Made by a program: the position numbers and the translations under genes. Source: an uncultured Sphingomonadaceae bacterium (lineage in GTDB: Bacteria > Pseudomonadota > Alphaproteobacteria > Sphingomonadales > Sphingomonadaceae). Taken from it: 7,923 nucleotides of DNA. The notes below the pieces were generated by a model. It did no database searches. It was not told where the DNA came from and worked only from the letters and a program-made list of their open reading frames with translations. Every line of letters begins with the position of its first letter. Within the stretch, counting starts at the first letter, position 1. Location of the stretch: assembly GCA_938003725.1 (NCBI GenBank), contig CALKXX010000163.1, forward strand, positions 1-7,923, read 5' to 3'. Below are positions 1 through 6,286 of this stretch, piece by piece.

Positions 1-64
1 CCAGTCCCTTTTGTTTGCCGGAACCCGTCACCACAACGGTCCTGCCATCGAACTTCCCGGGCAT
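1..64 (-). CDS. Short-chain dehydrogenase/reductase, N-terminal fragment (runs off left edge)
   Basis: Only the first 21 codons are in the window. They read MPGKFDGRTVVVTGSGKQKG followed by Leu and the start of a Gly codon. A beta strand (TVVV) leading into TGSGKQKGLG is the N-terminal dinucleotide-binding turn of classical SDR enzymes, which bind NAD(P)H and usually interconvert alcohols and ketones. The turn is about two residues longer than the standard TGxxxGxG pattern. The ATG (64-62) shares one base with the TGA of the preceding HapK-like gene (TGATG), and a GAGGA motif at 75-71 lies six bases upstream, which supports this start and translational coupling. In this neighbourhood it would plausibly oxidise or reduce a hydroxyacyl or ketoacyl intermediate. 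The catalytic Tyr/Lys region is outside the window, so the subfamily and cofactor cannot be judged. Confidence 0.75.
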   Translation of the reverse strand, partial: MPGKFDGRTVVVTGSGKQKGL

Positions 65-369
65 CAGATATCCTCGGTCAATATGAATTGCGGGTTATCC
101 GCAAAGTCCTGAAACGGGGCGGCCATAGCCTGAAATTCCTCGGTTGAGATATCGGCAACAAACGGATCCATGCCGGTGATATCCAGCACCTCCACATATT
201 GATAAGGCGCCGCGTCTTCAGAGCCGAACAAGCCAGTCGCTTTGTGCACCGTAAACTTTTCGACCGAACCCAGGCGGTTTACACCCGGAATATCATCCTG
301 CTTTGCCCACGCTTCATACTCCGCGGCGCTGACGCCATATTTTAGATTAAACACGACAATTATACGCAT
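64..369 (-). CDS. HapK/RedY-like small protein
   Basis: This is a complete 101-residue protein without signal peptide or membrane segment. It resembles the RedY-like HapK family, named after proteins in prodiginine gene clusters. The recognisable parts are the opening strand MRIIVVFNLK, the stretch DIPGVNRLGSVEKFTVHKAT (residues 26-45), PYQYVEVLDI (55-64) and FADNPQFI (89-96). The pattern of strands and helices suits a small ferredoxin-like alpha/beta fold that usually dimerises. The biochemical role of the family is, as far as I know, poorly defined. The ATG shares a base with the TAA of the amidase gene (TAATG) and has a strong AGGAG at 381-377, seven bases upstream, so the start is secure. 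Its stop overlaps the start of the SDR gene. Position in the operon suggests an accessory enzyme or a binding/cyclase-like role in the same pathway; that is inference. Confidence 0.8.
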   Translation of the reverse strand: MRIIVVFNLKYGVSAAEYEAWAKQDDIPGVNRLGSVEKFTVHKATGLFGSEDAAPYQYVEVLDITGMDPFVADISTEEFQAMAAPFQDFADNPQFILTEDI

Positions 370-1580
370 TATTCCTCTCCTCTATTTCTGTTTAAAAAAA
401 ACTCCGGTGGACGATATGCGCCCAGTTTTTGATCTAGTTTTCGGGCGAGTTCGAATAGGCCCGCTTCATTACCATGCGCCCCAATCAACTGTACGCCCAC
501 TGGCAAATGTTCAGATGTCCATCCCGCTGGGATAGTGATTGCCGGCAATCCAGCGATACTCGCCAGACAGGTAAAATCAGCCTGATTGGCGGGGGCCTGA
601 TCTGCCTGACTAAAGGCAGCCTGCGGCGTGGTAGGCAGCAATATCGCGCCATGCTTCTGCACCGCGGCAACCATGGCTTCACTCGTTTCCTCCAGAATTT
701 TTCGGTCTTCCGACAAATCGTCACGGCTGCGCTTTGCACCATATTTCAATAGGTTTTTCAGATGGTCTGAAAGTTGCTCAGGCCGGCTTTCCAATATTTC
801 GGACAGCGAATCGGTGAGTGCCAAAGCCGACATAATAAAGCCCGCATATCGCACGCGGGTAAGTGGATGCGGGAGCGAAAAGCTGGCTCCGGCACCAAGC
901 TCAGAGGTCGCAGCATCATAACTGTATAACACCGATGGCGCACAATCCACATCACCCAGATTTTCCAACAATACAATATTATCAATAGGTTGCAGCAAAT
1001 CGAATGATATGAATATACGGCCAGTCGATTCCAGTAGTTCCAGCGATCGCGCCAGTGGGCCAATCGTATCAAGCGATTGTTCCACCATCTCCAGACCGTC
1101 CTGACTAGCGGCCCCACGCGACGGCTTTAGGCCATAGATCCCGCAATAGGCAGCCGGCACGCGCACCGAACCCATTGTATCTGTGCCCAGCGCAATATCG
1201 CACAGGCCCGCCGCGACCGCAGCTGCGCTTCCTCCCGACGAACCGCCGGGGGTATATCCCATCCTGTGCGGGTTATACGTCGTGCCGAAGAAGGGATTGT
1301 CGGTCTTTGCCCCCAATGCCGCCTCTTCCATGTTAAGCATTCCGATAACCGCAGCACCCTCTGCGCGCAGTTTTGCAACGATATCCGCATCCTGTTTTGC
1401 AATACGGTCGCGGTAATATTCCATGCCGCCGGTCCACGGCATATCCTTGACCGCGATATTTGCCTTTACACCGAGTGTTAGATTGTCGAGCTGTCCATTT
1501 CCGAAACGGGCCGTTTTGTCGAAATTGGTAAAGGCATTCAACTTCGCATTTGCGGTTTCAAGGCGGTCCCAGTCGATCAT
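369..1580 (-). CDS. Amidase-signature family hydrolase
   Basis: This 403-residue protein belongs to the amidase signature family, serine hydrolases that split amides to an acid plus ammonia or an amine. The Ser-cisSer-Lys triad can be placed by eye: Lys39 in GVKANI, Ser114 in the glycine-rich PGGSSGGSAAA segment (111-121), and nucleophile Ser138 in GTDTMGSVRVP (132-142). Also present are ILLPTTP (313-319), SIAGLPAITIPAG (341-353) and LPVGVQLIG (359-367). The protein is shorter than the usual 450-500 residues; the N-terminus is brief and the variable middle (about 185-245) looks compact. Met136 sits where most relatives have Gly in DTGGS. No signal peptide is seen, so it is likely cytoplasmic. 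It begins nine bases after the CoA-ligase gene with no clear Shine-Dalgarno and overlaps the HapK-like gene by one base. It may equally act on an ester or in amide transfer; the substrate is unknown. Confidence 0.9.
   Translation of the reverse strand: MIDWDRLETANAKLNAFTNFDKTARFGNGQLDNLTLGVKANIAVKDMPWTGGMEYYRDRIAKQDADIVAKLRAEGAAVIGMLNMEEAALGAKTDNPFFGTTYNPHRMGYTPGGSSGGSAAAVAAGLCDIALGTDTMGSVRVPAAYCGIYGLKPSRGAASQDGLEMVEQSLDTIGPLARSLELLESTGRIFISFDLLQPIDNIVLLENLGDVDCAPSVLYSYDAATSELGAGASFSLPHPLTRVRYAGFIMSALALTDSLSEILESRPEQLSDHLKNLLKYGAKRSRDDLSEDRKILEETSEAMVAAVQKHGAILLPTTPQAAFSQADQAPANQADFTCLASIAGLPAITIPAGWTSEHLPVGVQLIGAHGNEAGLFELARKLDQKLGAYRPPEFFLNRNRGEE
377..381 (-). promoter_or_regulatory. Ribosome binding site of the HapK-like gene
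   Basis: AGGAG on the minus strand lies seven bases before the ATG at 369 and inside the last codons of the amidase gene. It is the strongest Shine-Dalgarno match in the operon and suggests independent, efficient initiation on the small protein as well as coupling through the TAATG overlap. Confidence 0.7.
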
Positions 1581-1589
1581 ATTTTCGTT

Positions 1590-2963
1590 TTACAGCCCCC
1601 GCTCATCAATGAGGCGAATTGGTTTCTGTCGCACATCAATTTGCGACGCAGCGGCTGTTTCACCTACACCAACCAATTTCACCGATATTTCGATCCCTAA
1701 CCCTTTGCGCAGTAAATCTGCCAATTGGGTTTGATCAGAACCACCCCGGCTTTCCAATACAACCCGCATATCGTCACGCCCCTTTTCATCGCGCGTCACG
1801 TAACAGACATATTCACCGGTCAGGTCAGCCCGGTTCTCAATGATCGATCCAATCGCATGCGGAAAGATATTTATCCCGCGCAATTTCACCATATTGTCGC
1901 TTCGGCCCTTGAATCCGGATATGCGTTTGAACACCATCCCGGTTTGATTTGCCCCGGCAAGTTCTTCGGTGATGTCATGGGTGTTAAACCGAATACAGGG
2001 CGCAATATCGTCTTTGAACAAACAGGTGACAACCATGTCCCCGGTCTCTCCCGATGCAACGGCCTGACCGCTATCTACGTCGAGCAATTCCAGATACTGA
2101 GCATCTTCCCAGACATATAGCCCGTCGCGCTCCGGTCCTTCGCCGGCTATCGATCCGGTATCACCGACGCCGTACCAATCATAAGCTTTCGCCCCGCCCC
2201 ATGCCTTTTCGACACTGGCGCGGTCCTCGGTGCCCAGATGGCCACAGATCATGCGAATATCTATATCTTTCAACATATCCTCTGCGGCTGCAGTATCTGC
2301 CAGTTTCCGAATATAGTCTACGAAGCCAACCATCACCGTGACACCAAAATCCCGCATCAGGTTCACTTGATTGACAGACCGCGTTTCCACCCCGGTGCCG
2401 GCACTTAGGAAAATCGAGTTGGTATAGTGGGTCACCGCTTCGCGAATATAGTGACCGCCATTGATCATCCCATGCCCATAGACGGATTGAATGACATCGG
2501 ATGGCGCTACACCTTGCCAGCGGTACATACGGCCCACCAGCAAGTTGGTAACTTCACGGCCTTTTGGTCCAAACAGCAAAGGTTGCGGCCTGCCCGTTGT
2601 CCCCGATGTTGTGTGAAAGATTAGTGGATCGCGCGCATCCCCATTCTCATGACCGCCAAAATCGCCAAATGGCGGATAGTCGTTCACAGACGCCATTAGA
2701 TCGGTTTTGTCATAAACCGGAAGCTTCGTGATATCTTCAAGCCCACCGATATCCGATGGTTCAATACCATTATCACTCCACAGCCGATGATAGAATGGCA
2801 CGTCCCAACCTCGTCTCATCAACTTTAGGAATTGCCTGTCCTGAACAGCATGCAATTCGTCGCGCGACATATTTGTATAACGATCCACAAAGGCATCGCC
2901 GACAGGATAATCTTTTAGCATCTGTTTCGTGTCAAACGACTCAAAATAGGTTGAAAAGCTCAT
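1590..2963 (-). CDS. Phenylacetate-CoA-ligase-like adenylate-forming enzyme (PaaK family)
   Basis: This 457-residue protein is an acid-CoA ligase of the PaaK type: ATP plus a carboxylic acid gives an acyl-adenylate, then an acyl-CoA. The phosphate-binding loop is HTTSGTTGRPQ (117-127). The aromatic-Gly motif is YGVGDTG (264-270), where most relatives have YGxxE, so Asp268 replaces the usual acidic residue Glu. The hinge and C-terminal strand are GFKGRSDNMVKLRGINIFP (350-368), typical of PaaK relatives. The C-terminal QKPIRLID (446-453) offers Lys447 as the likely thioester/adenylation lysine, although the usual preceding Gly is Gln. The start is supported by GGAG at 2972-2969, five bases upstream, and by a four-base ATGA overlap with the preceding MmgE/PrpD gene. 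It probably activates the pathway's acid in the cytoplasm. Whether the substrate is aromatic cannot be told from family alone, because many PaaK-like proteins are not phenylacetate-specific. Confidence 0.88.
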   Translation of the reverse strand: MSFSTYFESFDTKQMLKDYPVGDAFVDRYTNMSRDELHAVQDRQFLKLMRRGWDVPFYHRLWSDNGIEPSDIGGLEDITKLPVYDKTDLMASVNDYPPFGDFGGHENGDARDPLIFHTTSGTTGRPQPLLFGPKGREVTNLLVGRMYRWQGVAPSDVIQSVYGHGMINGGHYIREAVTHYTNSIFLSAGTGVETRSVNQVNLMRDFGVTVMVGFVDYIRKLADTAAAEDMLKDIDIRMICGHLGTEDRASVEKAWGGAKAYDWYGVGDTGSIAGEGPERDGLYVWEDAQYLELLDVDSGQAVASGETGDMVVTCLFKDDIAPCIRFNTHDITEELAGANQTGMVFKRISGFKGRSDNMVKLRGINIFPHAIGSIIENRADLTGEYVCYVTRDEKGRDDMRVVLESRGGSDQTQLADLLRKGLGIEISVKLVGVGETAAASQIDVRQKPIRLIDERGL

Positions 2964-4267
2964 TTGGACTCCGTCGCATAGTTTAGAGGGTTGTTGAAAA
3001 TTCTGGGATCACAGTCATCATTGGCAAGGCTGCGGGAAAGGTCGCGTTTCGACCGTGTTTGCGCTTCGGACATCGGTGCGGTTGGACTGCCCAGATTGTC
3101 GGTGATCAGGCGGCTGATCTGACCACCGTCAGATAGCTCTATATCCAGCTTTTGCGGCGCAAGGGCATTGTGATCCAGATTGCCATCGATTTGCACAATC
3201 GTCTTTTGCCCAAGCTTAGCCAAATCATCATCGCGGAATTCTGTCGCGGTAAAACAGCGTGGATCAATCTTACCATCGCGCAGCATCAGCGGCACCAGAA
3301 AGGGCAAGCACAGCCGTGCATAGCTCGCACTCATATCCGCTTTATACGGCCGTCCTACCAGTCTGTGGATTAACGGAGGTGCAGCAACTTCAACCGAAAT
3401 AACCATCGATGGCACGAGCGATCCATCGCGCAACATATTGTCGATACTGCCCAATATTCCGTGACTGGCCCGGCCGGAGGGAAAGGGCTTTATGCTCACT
3501 TCCTCAATCAGCCATTTGGATCCCAAATTATCAGAATAGCGCGCCAACTCGCCCGGTTCAAACAATTCGAAATACCCGAACGGCCCTTCCAGAGCGTCGT
3601 GCGGCCCGTTCATGCCGGCGCTTACCAGATCAACGGCGGTAACCGCGGCACGTGCAGCGTTTGCAATCTGCAGCGGCAAGGCGATGGATGCCTCCACATG
3701 TGCCTGCATCGTACCAGCCGCCTGTGAATAGGCGAGGCCCATAACATCCGCATATTTTTCTTTTGGCAGATTCTCAAGTTTGGCAACAGCAAGCGCTGCA
3801 CCAATAATACCGGCCGTTGCGGGGCGAAAAAACTGCATGGCTCCTGTCGCGGCGACACCCAATCCGCTGGCGACATCAACACCGACGGTCAGCGCGTTCA
3901 AAAAAGCGTCTGGATCGCTATCACCTTGCCGATCGGAAGCGGCGAGTAGCGATGCGGTCACCACCGATAGCGCATGGACAACGGCGGGTTCATGCACCGC
4001 GTCCCATTCCAGACAATGGATAGCAAAGCCATTAAACCACGCGGCAGACGGTGCCGGTAAATGTTCATTGAGCCCCAGCAACCGCGCGCCGGACCCTTGC
4101 CCCCAACCTCGCACCGCTTGGAGCATCATCTGCGCTTCGTCAGAAGCAGCGCCAGCCGCACCGCTGGCCAAAGTATCAGCGAGCAAGTTCAGAGCTATCG
4201 CCTGTGTAGGGCGCGGAAGTACATGGTCCGCAGCGGCAAAGTCCAGGATATCCATCGTTGCACTCAT
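2960..4267 (-). CDS. MmgE/PrpD family protein B (divergent active site)
   Basis: This 435-residue protein belongs to the MmgE/PrpD superfamily, which includes 2-methylcitrate dehydratase, cis-aconitate decarboxylase and iminodisuccinate epimerase. Family landmarks are CLEWDAVHEPAVVHA (85-99), FFRPATAGIIGAAL (147-160), LEGPFGYF (226-233) and VSIKPFPSGRASHG (257-270). Several residues that relatives usually conserve differ: the second Asp of the DD motif is Ala90, HPG is HAL, the His of FHPT is Arg148, and the segment that normally reads KxLHxG(R/K) is LPLQIAN (197-203), with no Lys or His. The reading frame is intact and the fold motifs remain, so this looks like a specialised or non-catalytic partner rather than decay. 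I chose the ATG at 4267, which makes a four-base ATGA overlap with the upstream paralogue. An in-frame TTG at 4276 would add three residues and has no better ribosome binding site. Confidence 0.87.
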   Translation of the reverse strand: MSATMDILDFAAADHVLPRPTQAIALNLLADTLASGAAGAASDEAQMMLQAVRGWGQGSGARLLGLNEHLPAPSAAWFNGFAIHCLEWDAVHEPAVVHALSVVTASLLAASDRQGDSDPDAFLNALTVGVDVASGLGVAATGAMQFFRPATAGIIGAALAVAKLENLPKEKYADVMGLAYSQAAGTMQAHVEASIALPLQIANAARAAVTAVDLVSAGMNGPHDALEGPFGYFELFEPGELARYSDNLGSKWLIEEVSIKPFPSGRASHGILGSIDNMLRDGSLVPSMVISVEVAAPPLIHRLVGRPYKADMSASYARLCLPFLVPLMLRDGKIDPRCFTATEFRDDDLAKLGQKTIVQIDGNLDHNALAPQKLDIELSDGGQISRLITDNLGSPTAPMSEAQTRSKRDLSRSLANDDCDPRIFNNPLNYATESK

Positions 4268-5505
4268 GATAACCAATCCGACAGCATTTGGTGGATAGCC
4301 TCCGGATCATCCCCGTTTAGCGCGAGGTCAATCGCACGATCCGCTTCCTTGCCTGGCAACCCGCCCCAGGAAACCAGCGCGCGTGCCTTGCCGATAATCT
4401 GATCCTTCGACATCGGGCGCTCGGGATCCCCAAGCGTGTCGATCAGTTCCACGCTCTCCCCGCCGCAAGAAATACGCGCGCCATAATGTTCAGGATATTG
4501 TGCCGTTACATCTTTCGACTGCACAACTTTCACACGGCTTCGTCCGCCTTTCAGTTCCGCAATTCTCTGTGGTTCAAAATCGGCAAGTTCCGGTTCCCCC
4601 TTCTCTGCGACAATAGCCACAGCGTGCTGGATCGAGAATTTGGCGTCATTTACGATCTGGGGGTTGGGTCGGTCACAAAATGTAATCGCATCGGCATAGG
4701 TTTCGATGATGATCTCACCGTTCAATTCGCCCAGTTTATTCTTCAGTTCCAGAGCAGCATCGATGGCCGGATGCGCGTGACGACATGCGCCCCACGGCTT
4801 AAAACTAACCTCGTGAATACGCCATTGGTCGAGAAAGATCATGGGTTTGGGACTTTTGCACGTGGCGGCGTAGAGGCCTTGCGGACCTTCGAGAATAAAC
4901 TTGGGGCCAGTCATACCCTTTGCCGCGTAAAAGCCCGCACTGCCGCCGCTCGAGAGAGCTCTTTCTATATGCCATTGTTTGGCGTCACTATTCTCATGAC
5001 GCATCTGCCACAGGCCACTGGCAACAGAACCGGCTAGTCCCAGCGCCGAAACGATTTGTTCAAGTCCGCTGTCAAAGAGCGACGACACCGCTGCGGCTGC
5101 ACCAAAAATACCTGCGGTAGATGTGTTGTGATAATGCTCATAGTGATGTTCATCAAATGTAGAACCGATCGCTATGGTGGCATCATAGCCCTTTACCGCT
5201 GCATCTAAAACGTCTGCCATCGCATAATCTTCGCCGACGATCAGCGTTGACCAAATGACTGGGCCGGGATGCAAAATGGACGTTCTGTGAATATCATCCA
5301 TTTCAAGAATATTGCCCAACCAGGCCGCGTTGCTTGCATGATCATCATCATAGTTTTTTTGCCGGGCCGCAATATCGCTCTGCCTTGCCCCAGCGACACA
5401 TCCCAACCAGTCCAGCAAATGCAGCCGCGCTCTTTGCCGGGCCGCGTCATCAACCGGACGCATCAAATGGGCGGCGAGTTTCTCGGTCAGGCTCTCTTGC
5501 GTCAT
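4264..5505 (-). CDS. MmgE/PrpD family protein A
   Basis: This 413-residue member of the MmgE/PrpD superfamily is slightly shorter than the roughly 450 usual for the family. It keeps the expected pocket segments: EMDDIHRTSILHPG (68-81), YHNTSTAGIFGAAAA (125-139), AKQWHIERA (175-183, retaining Lys176 and His179), ILEGPQGLY (204-212) and FKPWGACRHAHPAIDA (235-250). The superfamily catalyses dehydration/hydration, decarboxylation or epimerisation of polycarboxylates and related acids without a cofactor; which of these applies is not visible here. It is the first gene of the minus-strand unit, divergent from the GntR-type regulator by 26 bases, and overlaps protein B by four bases. Tight pairing of two different family members suggests they may form a mixed dimer. 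The ATG at 5505 has only a weak upstream GGCGAG-like ribosome site; an internal Met at residue 15 would remove the first helix and is less likely. Confidence 0.88.
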   Translation of the reverse strand: MTQESLTEKLAAHLMRPVDDAARQRARLHLLDWLGCVAGARQSDIAARQKNYDDDHASNAAWLGNILEMDDIHRTSILHPGPVIWSTLIVGEDYAMADVLDAAVKGYDATIAIGSTFDEHHYEHYHNTSTAGIFGAAAAVSSLFDSGLEQIVSALGLAGSVASGLWQMRHENSDAKQWHIERALSSGGSAGFYAAKGMTGPKFILEGPQGLYAATCKSPKPMIFLDQWRIHEVSFKPWGACRHAHPAIDAALELKNKLGELNGEIIIETYADAITFCDRPNPQIVNDAKFSIQHAVAIVAEKGEPELADFEPQRIAELKGGRSRVKVVQSKDVTAQYPEHYGARISCGGESVELIDTLGDPERPMSKDQIIGKARALVSWGGLPGKEADRAIDLALNGDDPEAIHQMLSDWLS

Positions 5506-5531
5506 ATCGCTGCTCGCCGTAAGGCAACAAT
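5506..5531. promoter_or_regulatory. 26-base divergent intergenic spacer
   Basis: The start codons of MmgE/PrpD protein A (minus strand) and the GntR-type regulator (plus strand) are separated by only 26 bases. Neither a full promoter nor a leader fits here for both genes, so at least one promoter, and probably both, must lie inside the opposite coding region. AAGG at 5521-5524 serves as the regulator's ribosome site. This geometry makes joint control of both directions by one bound protein likely. Confidence 0.6.
5521..5524 (+). promoter_or_regulatory. Ribosome binding site deciding the regulator start
   Basis: AAGG lies seven bases before the ATG at 5532. A second in-frame ATG at 5583 would cut off the first helix of the DNA-binding domain (residues 14-18 lead into it), so this site and the ATG at 5532 are preferred. 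Confidence 0.5.
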
Positions 5532-5554
5532 ATGTCTGGACAAAAAACCGTCAC
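5527..5554 (-). promoter_or_regulatory. Possible minus-strand promoter for the MmgE-to-SDR unit
   Basis: Read on the minus strand, GTGACG (5554-5549) and TATTGT (5532-5527), separated by 16 bases, are a loose -35/-10 pair. Transcription would begin near 5520, giving a leader of about 14 bases to the ATG at 5505. The match is weak and alphaproteobacterial promoters are poorly predicted by eye. Its attraction is its position: the candidate operator at 5533-5542 falls within the spacer. Confidence 0.2.
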
Positions 5555-6281
5555 TACCAAGAAAAAACCCCGTTATTTGGTGATGGCGGATGAATTGCGT
5601 GAAGAAATTCTTCGCGGAGATTATTCCGATCCGGGAGAATTTCCTACCGAATCTGTGCTCTGCAAAAAATTTGATGTTAGCCGGTTCACTGTTCGTGAGG
5701 CTTTGCGCAAGCTTACCGCGGAGGGCCTCATCACCCGGAAACGTGGCTCGGGAACTATTGTGCAACCCGCCATTGCGCGCGGTGGCGCTTTGCATCAACC
5801 GCTGAGCAATGTTGGTGAAATTCTGCAATATGCGCGTGATACCACCATCGTTTTCAAAAAAATGCCGCCGCAAACGATCCCGTCGAAAATTGTGGAGCAA
5901 ATTGGCACTAGCCACAAACGCAAATGGTTTGTGTTTCACGGCAAGCGGTTGAAACCCGGACGCAAACGCCCGATTGCGATGACGGTGGCCTGGGTAAACC
6001 CGGACCTTGCCGATGCGGTAGAAAAAATCGACATAAACGGCGCGGCGCTTTTTAGCCAAATCGAAGAACTTAGCAAAATATCGGTGTCCCGCGTGACGCA
6101 AGATATTCAAGCAATCCCGGCCTCTAAGAAATTCGCTAAGGATCTTGGGATTGAACAGGGCGAGCCGGTTCTGCGCATATTGCGTTGTTATTTCGACGAT
6201 AATGACAGGATGTTTGAGATTTCGGCCAGCTATCATCCCGGCGAACGGTTTGCCTATTCGATGCATATCGAAGTCGATTGA
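5532..6281 (+). CDS. GntR family transcriptional regulator, HutC subfamily (UTRA domain)
   Basis: This 249-residue protein has a basic N-terminal tail, then a winged helix-turn-helix at about 14-77 (YLVMADELREEILRGDY, FPTESVLCKKFDVSRFTVRE with the recognition helix near 50-60, then LTAEGLITRKRGSGTIV). A UTRA ligand-binding domain follows at about 95-245, ending in the typical EPVLRILRCYFD (211-222) and SASYHPGERFAYSM (231-244). HutC-type proteins usually repress and release DNA when a small pathway metabolite binds UTRA. It is divergent from the MmgE-led operon and its stop is five bases from the stop of the family III gene on its right. It is therefore the obvious local regulator and probably controls itself too. 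Whether it also controls the CoA-transferase pair depends on a promoter outside the window. The effector is unknown. Confidence 0.93.
   Translation: MSGQKTVTTKKKPRYLVMADELREEILRGDYSDPGEFPTESVLCKKFDVSRFTVREALRKLTAEGLITRKRGSGTIVQPAIARGGALHQPLSNVGEILQYARDTTIVFKKMPPQTIPSKIVEQIGTSHKRKWFVFHGKRLKPGRKRPIAMTVAWVNPDLADAVEKIDINGAALFSQIEELSKISVSRVTQDIQAIPASKKFAKDLGIEQGEPVLRILRCYFDDNDRMFEISASYHPGERFAYSMHIEVD
5533..5542. promoter_or_regulatory. Candidate operator palindrome TGTC-TG-GACA
   Basis: The ten bases TGTCTGGACA form a four-base-pair inverted repeat around a TG centre. HutC-subfamily GntR proteins commonly bind sites of the general form TGTnTAnACA, which this resembles apart from its centre. It overlaps the start codon of the regulator and lies 28-37 bases upstream of the first gene of the divergent unit, so one bound dimer could block both. 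No second copy was noticed near other gene starts. Binding is inference; a ten-base palindrome can arise by chance. Confidence 0.4.
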
Positions 6282-6286
6282 TACCA

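Noticed and set aside
2960..4267. MmgE/PrpD protein B as a decaying pseudogene
   Set aside because: The frame is intact over 435 codons, fold motifs are kept, both ends overlap neighbours precisely, and the residue changes are concentrated in the presumed pocket rather than spread randomly.
3780..5037. Plus-strand open frames of about 170-180 codons opposite the two MmgE/PrpD genes
   Set aside because: They mirror genuine minus-strand coding sequence, have no family-like motifs, and would disrupt an obvious operon.
5563..5570. A-rich runs at the start of the regulator gene, considered as a T-run terminator on the minus strand
   Set aside because: They encode lysines of the basic N-terminal tail, and no stable stem precedes them in the minus-strand direction.
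6257..6272. Inverted repeat TTCGAT-GCAT-ATCGAA near the end of the regulator gene, considered as a terminator
   Set aside because: The six-pair stem is weak, lies inside the coding sequence and is not followed by a T-run on either strand.
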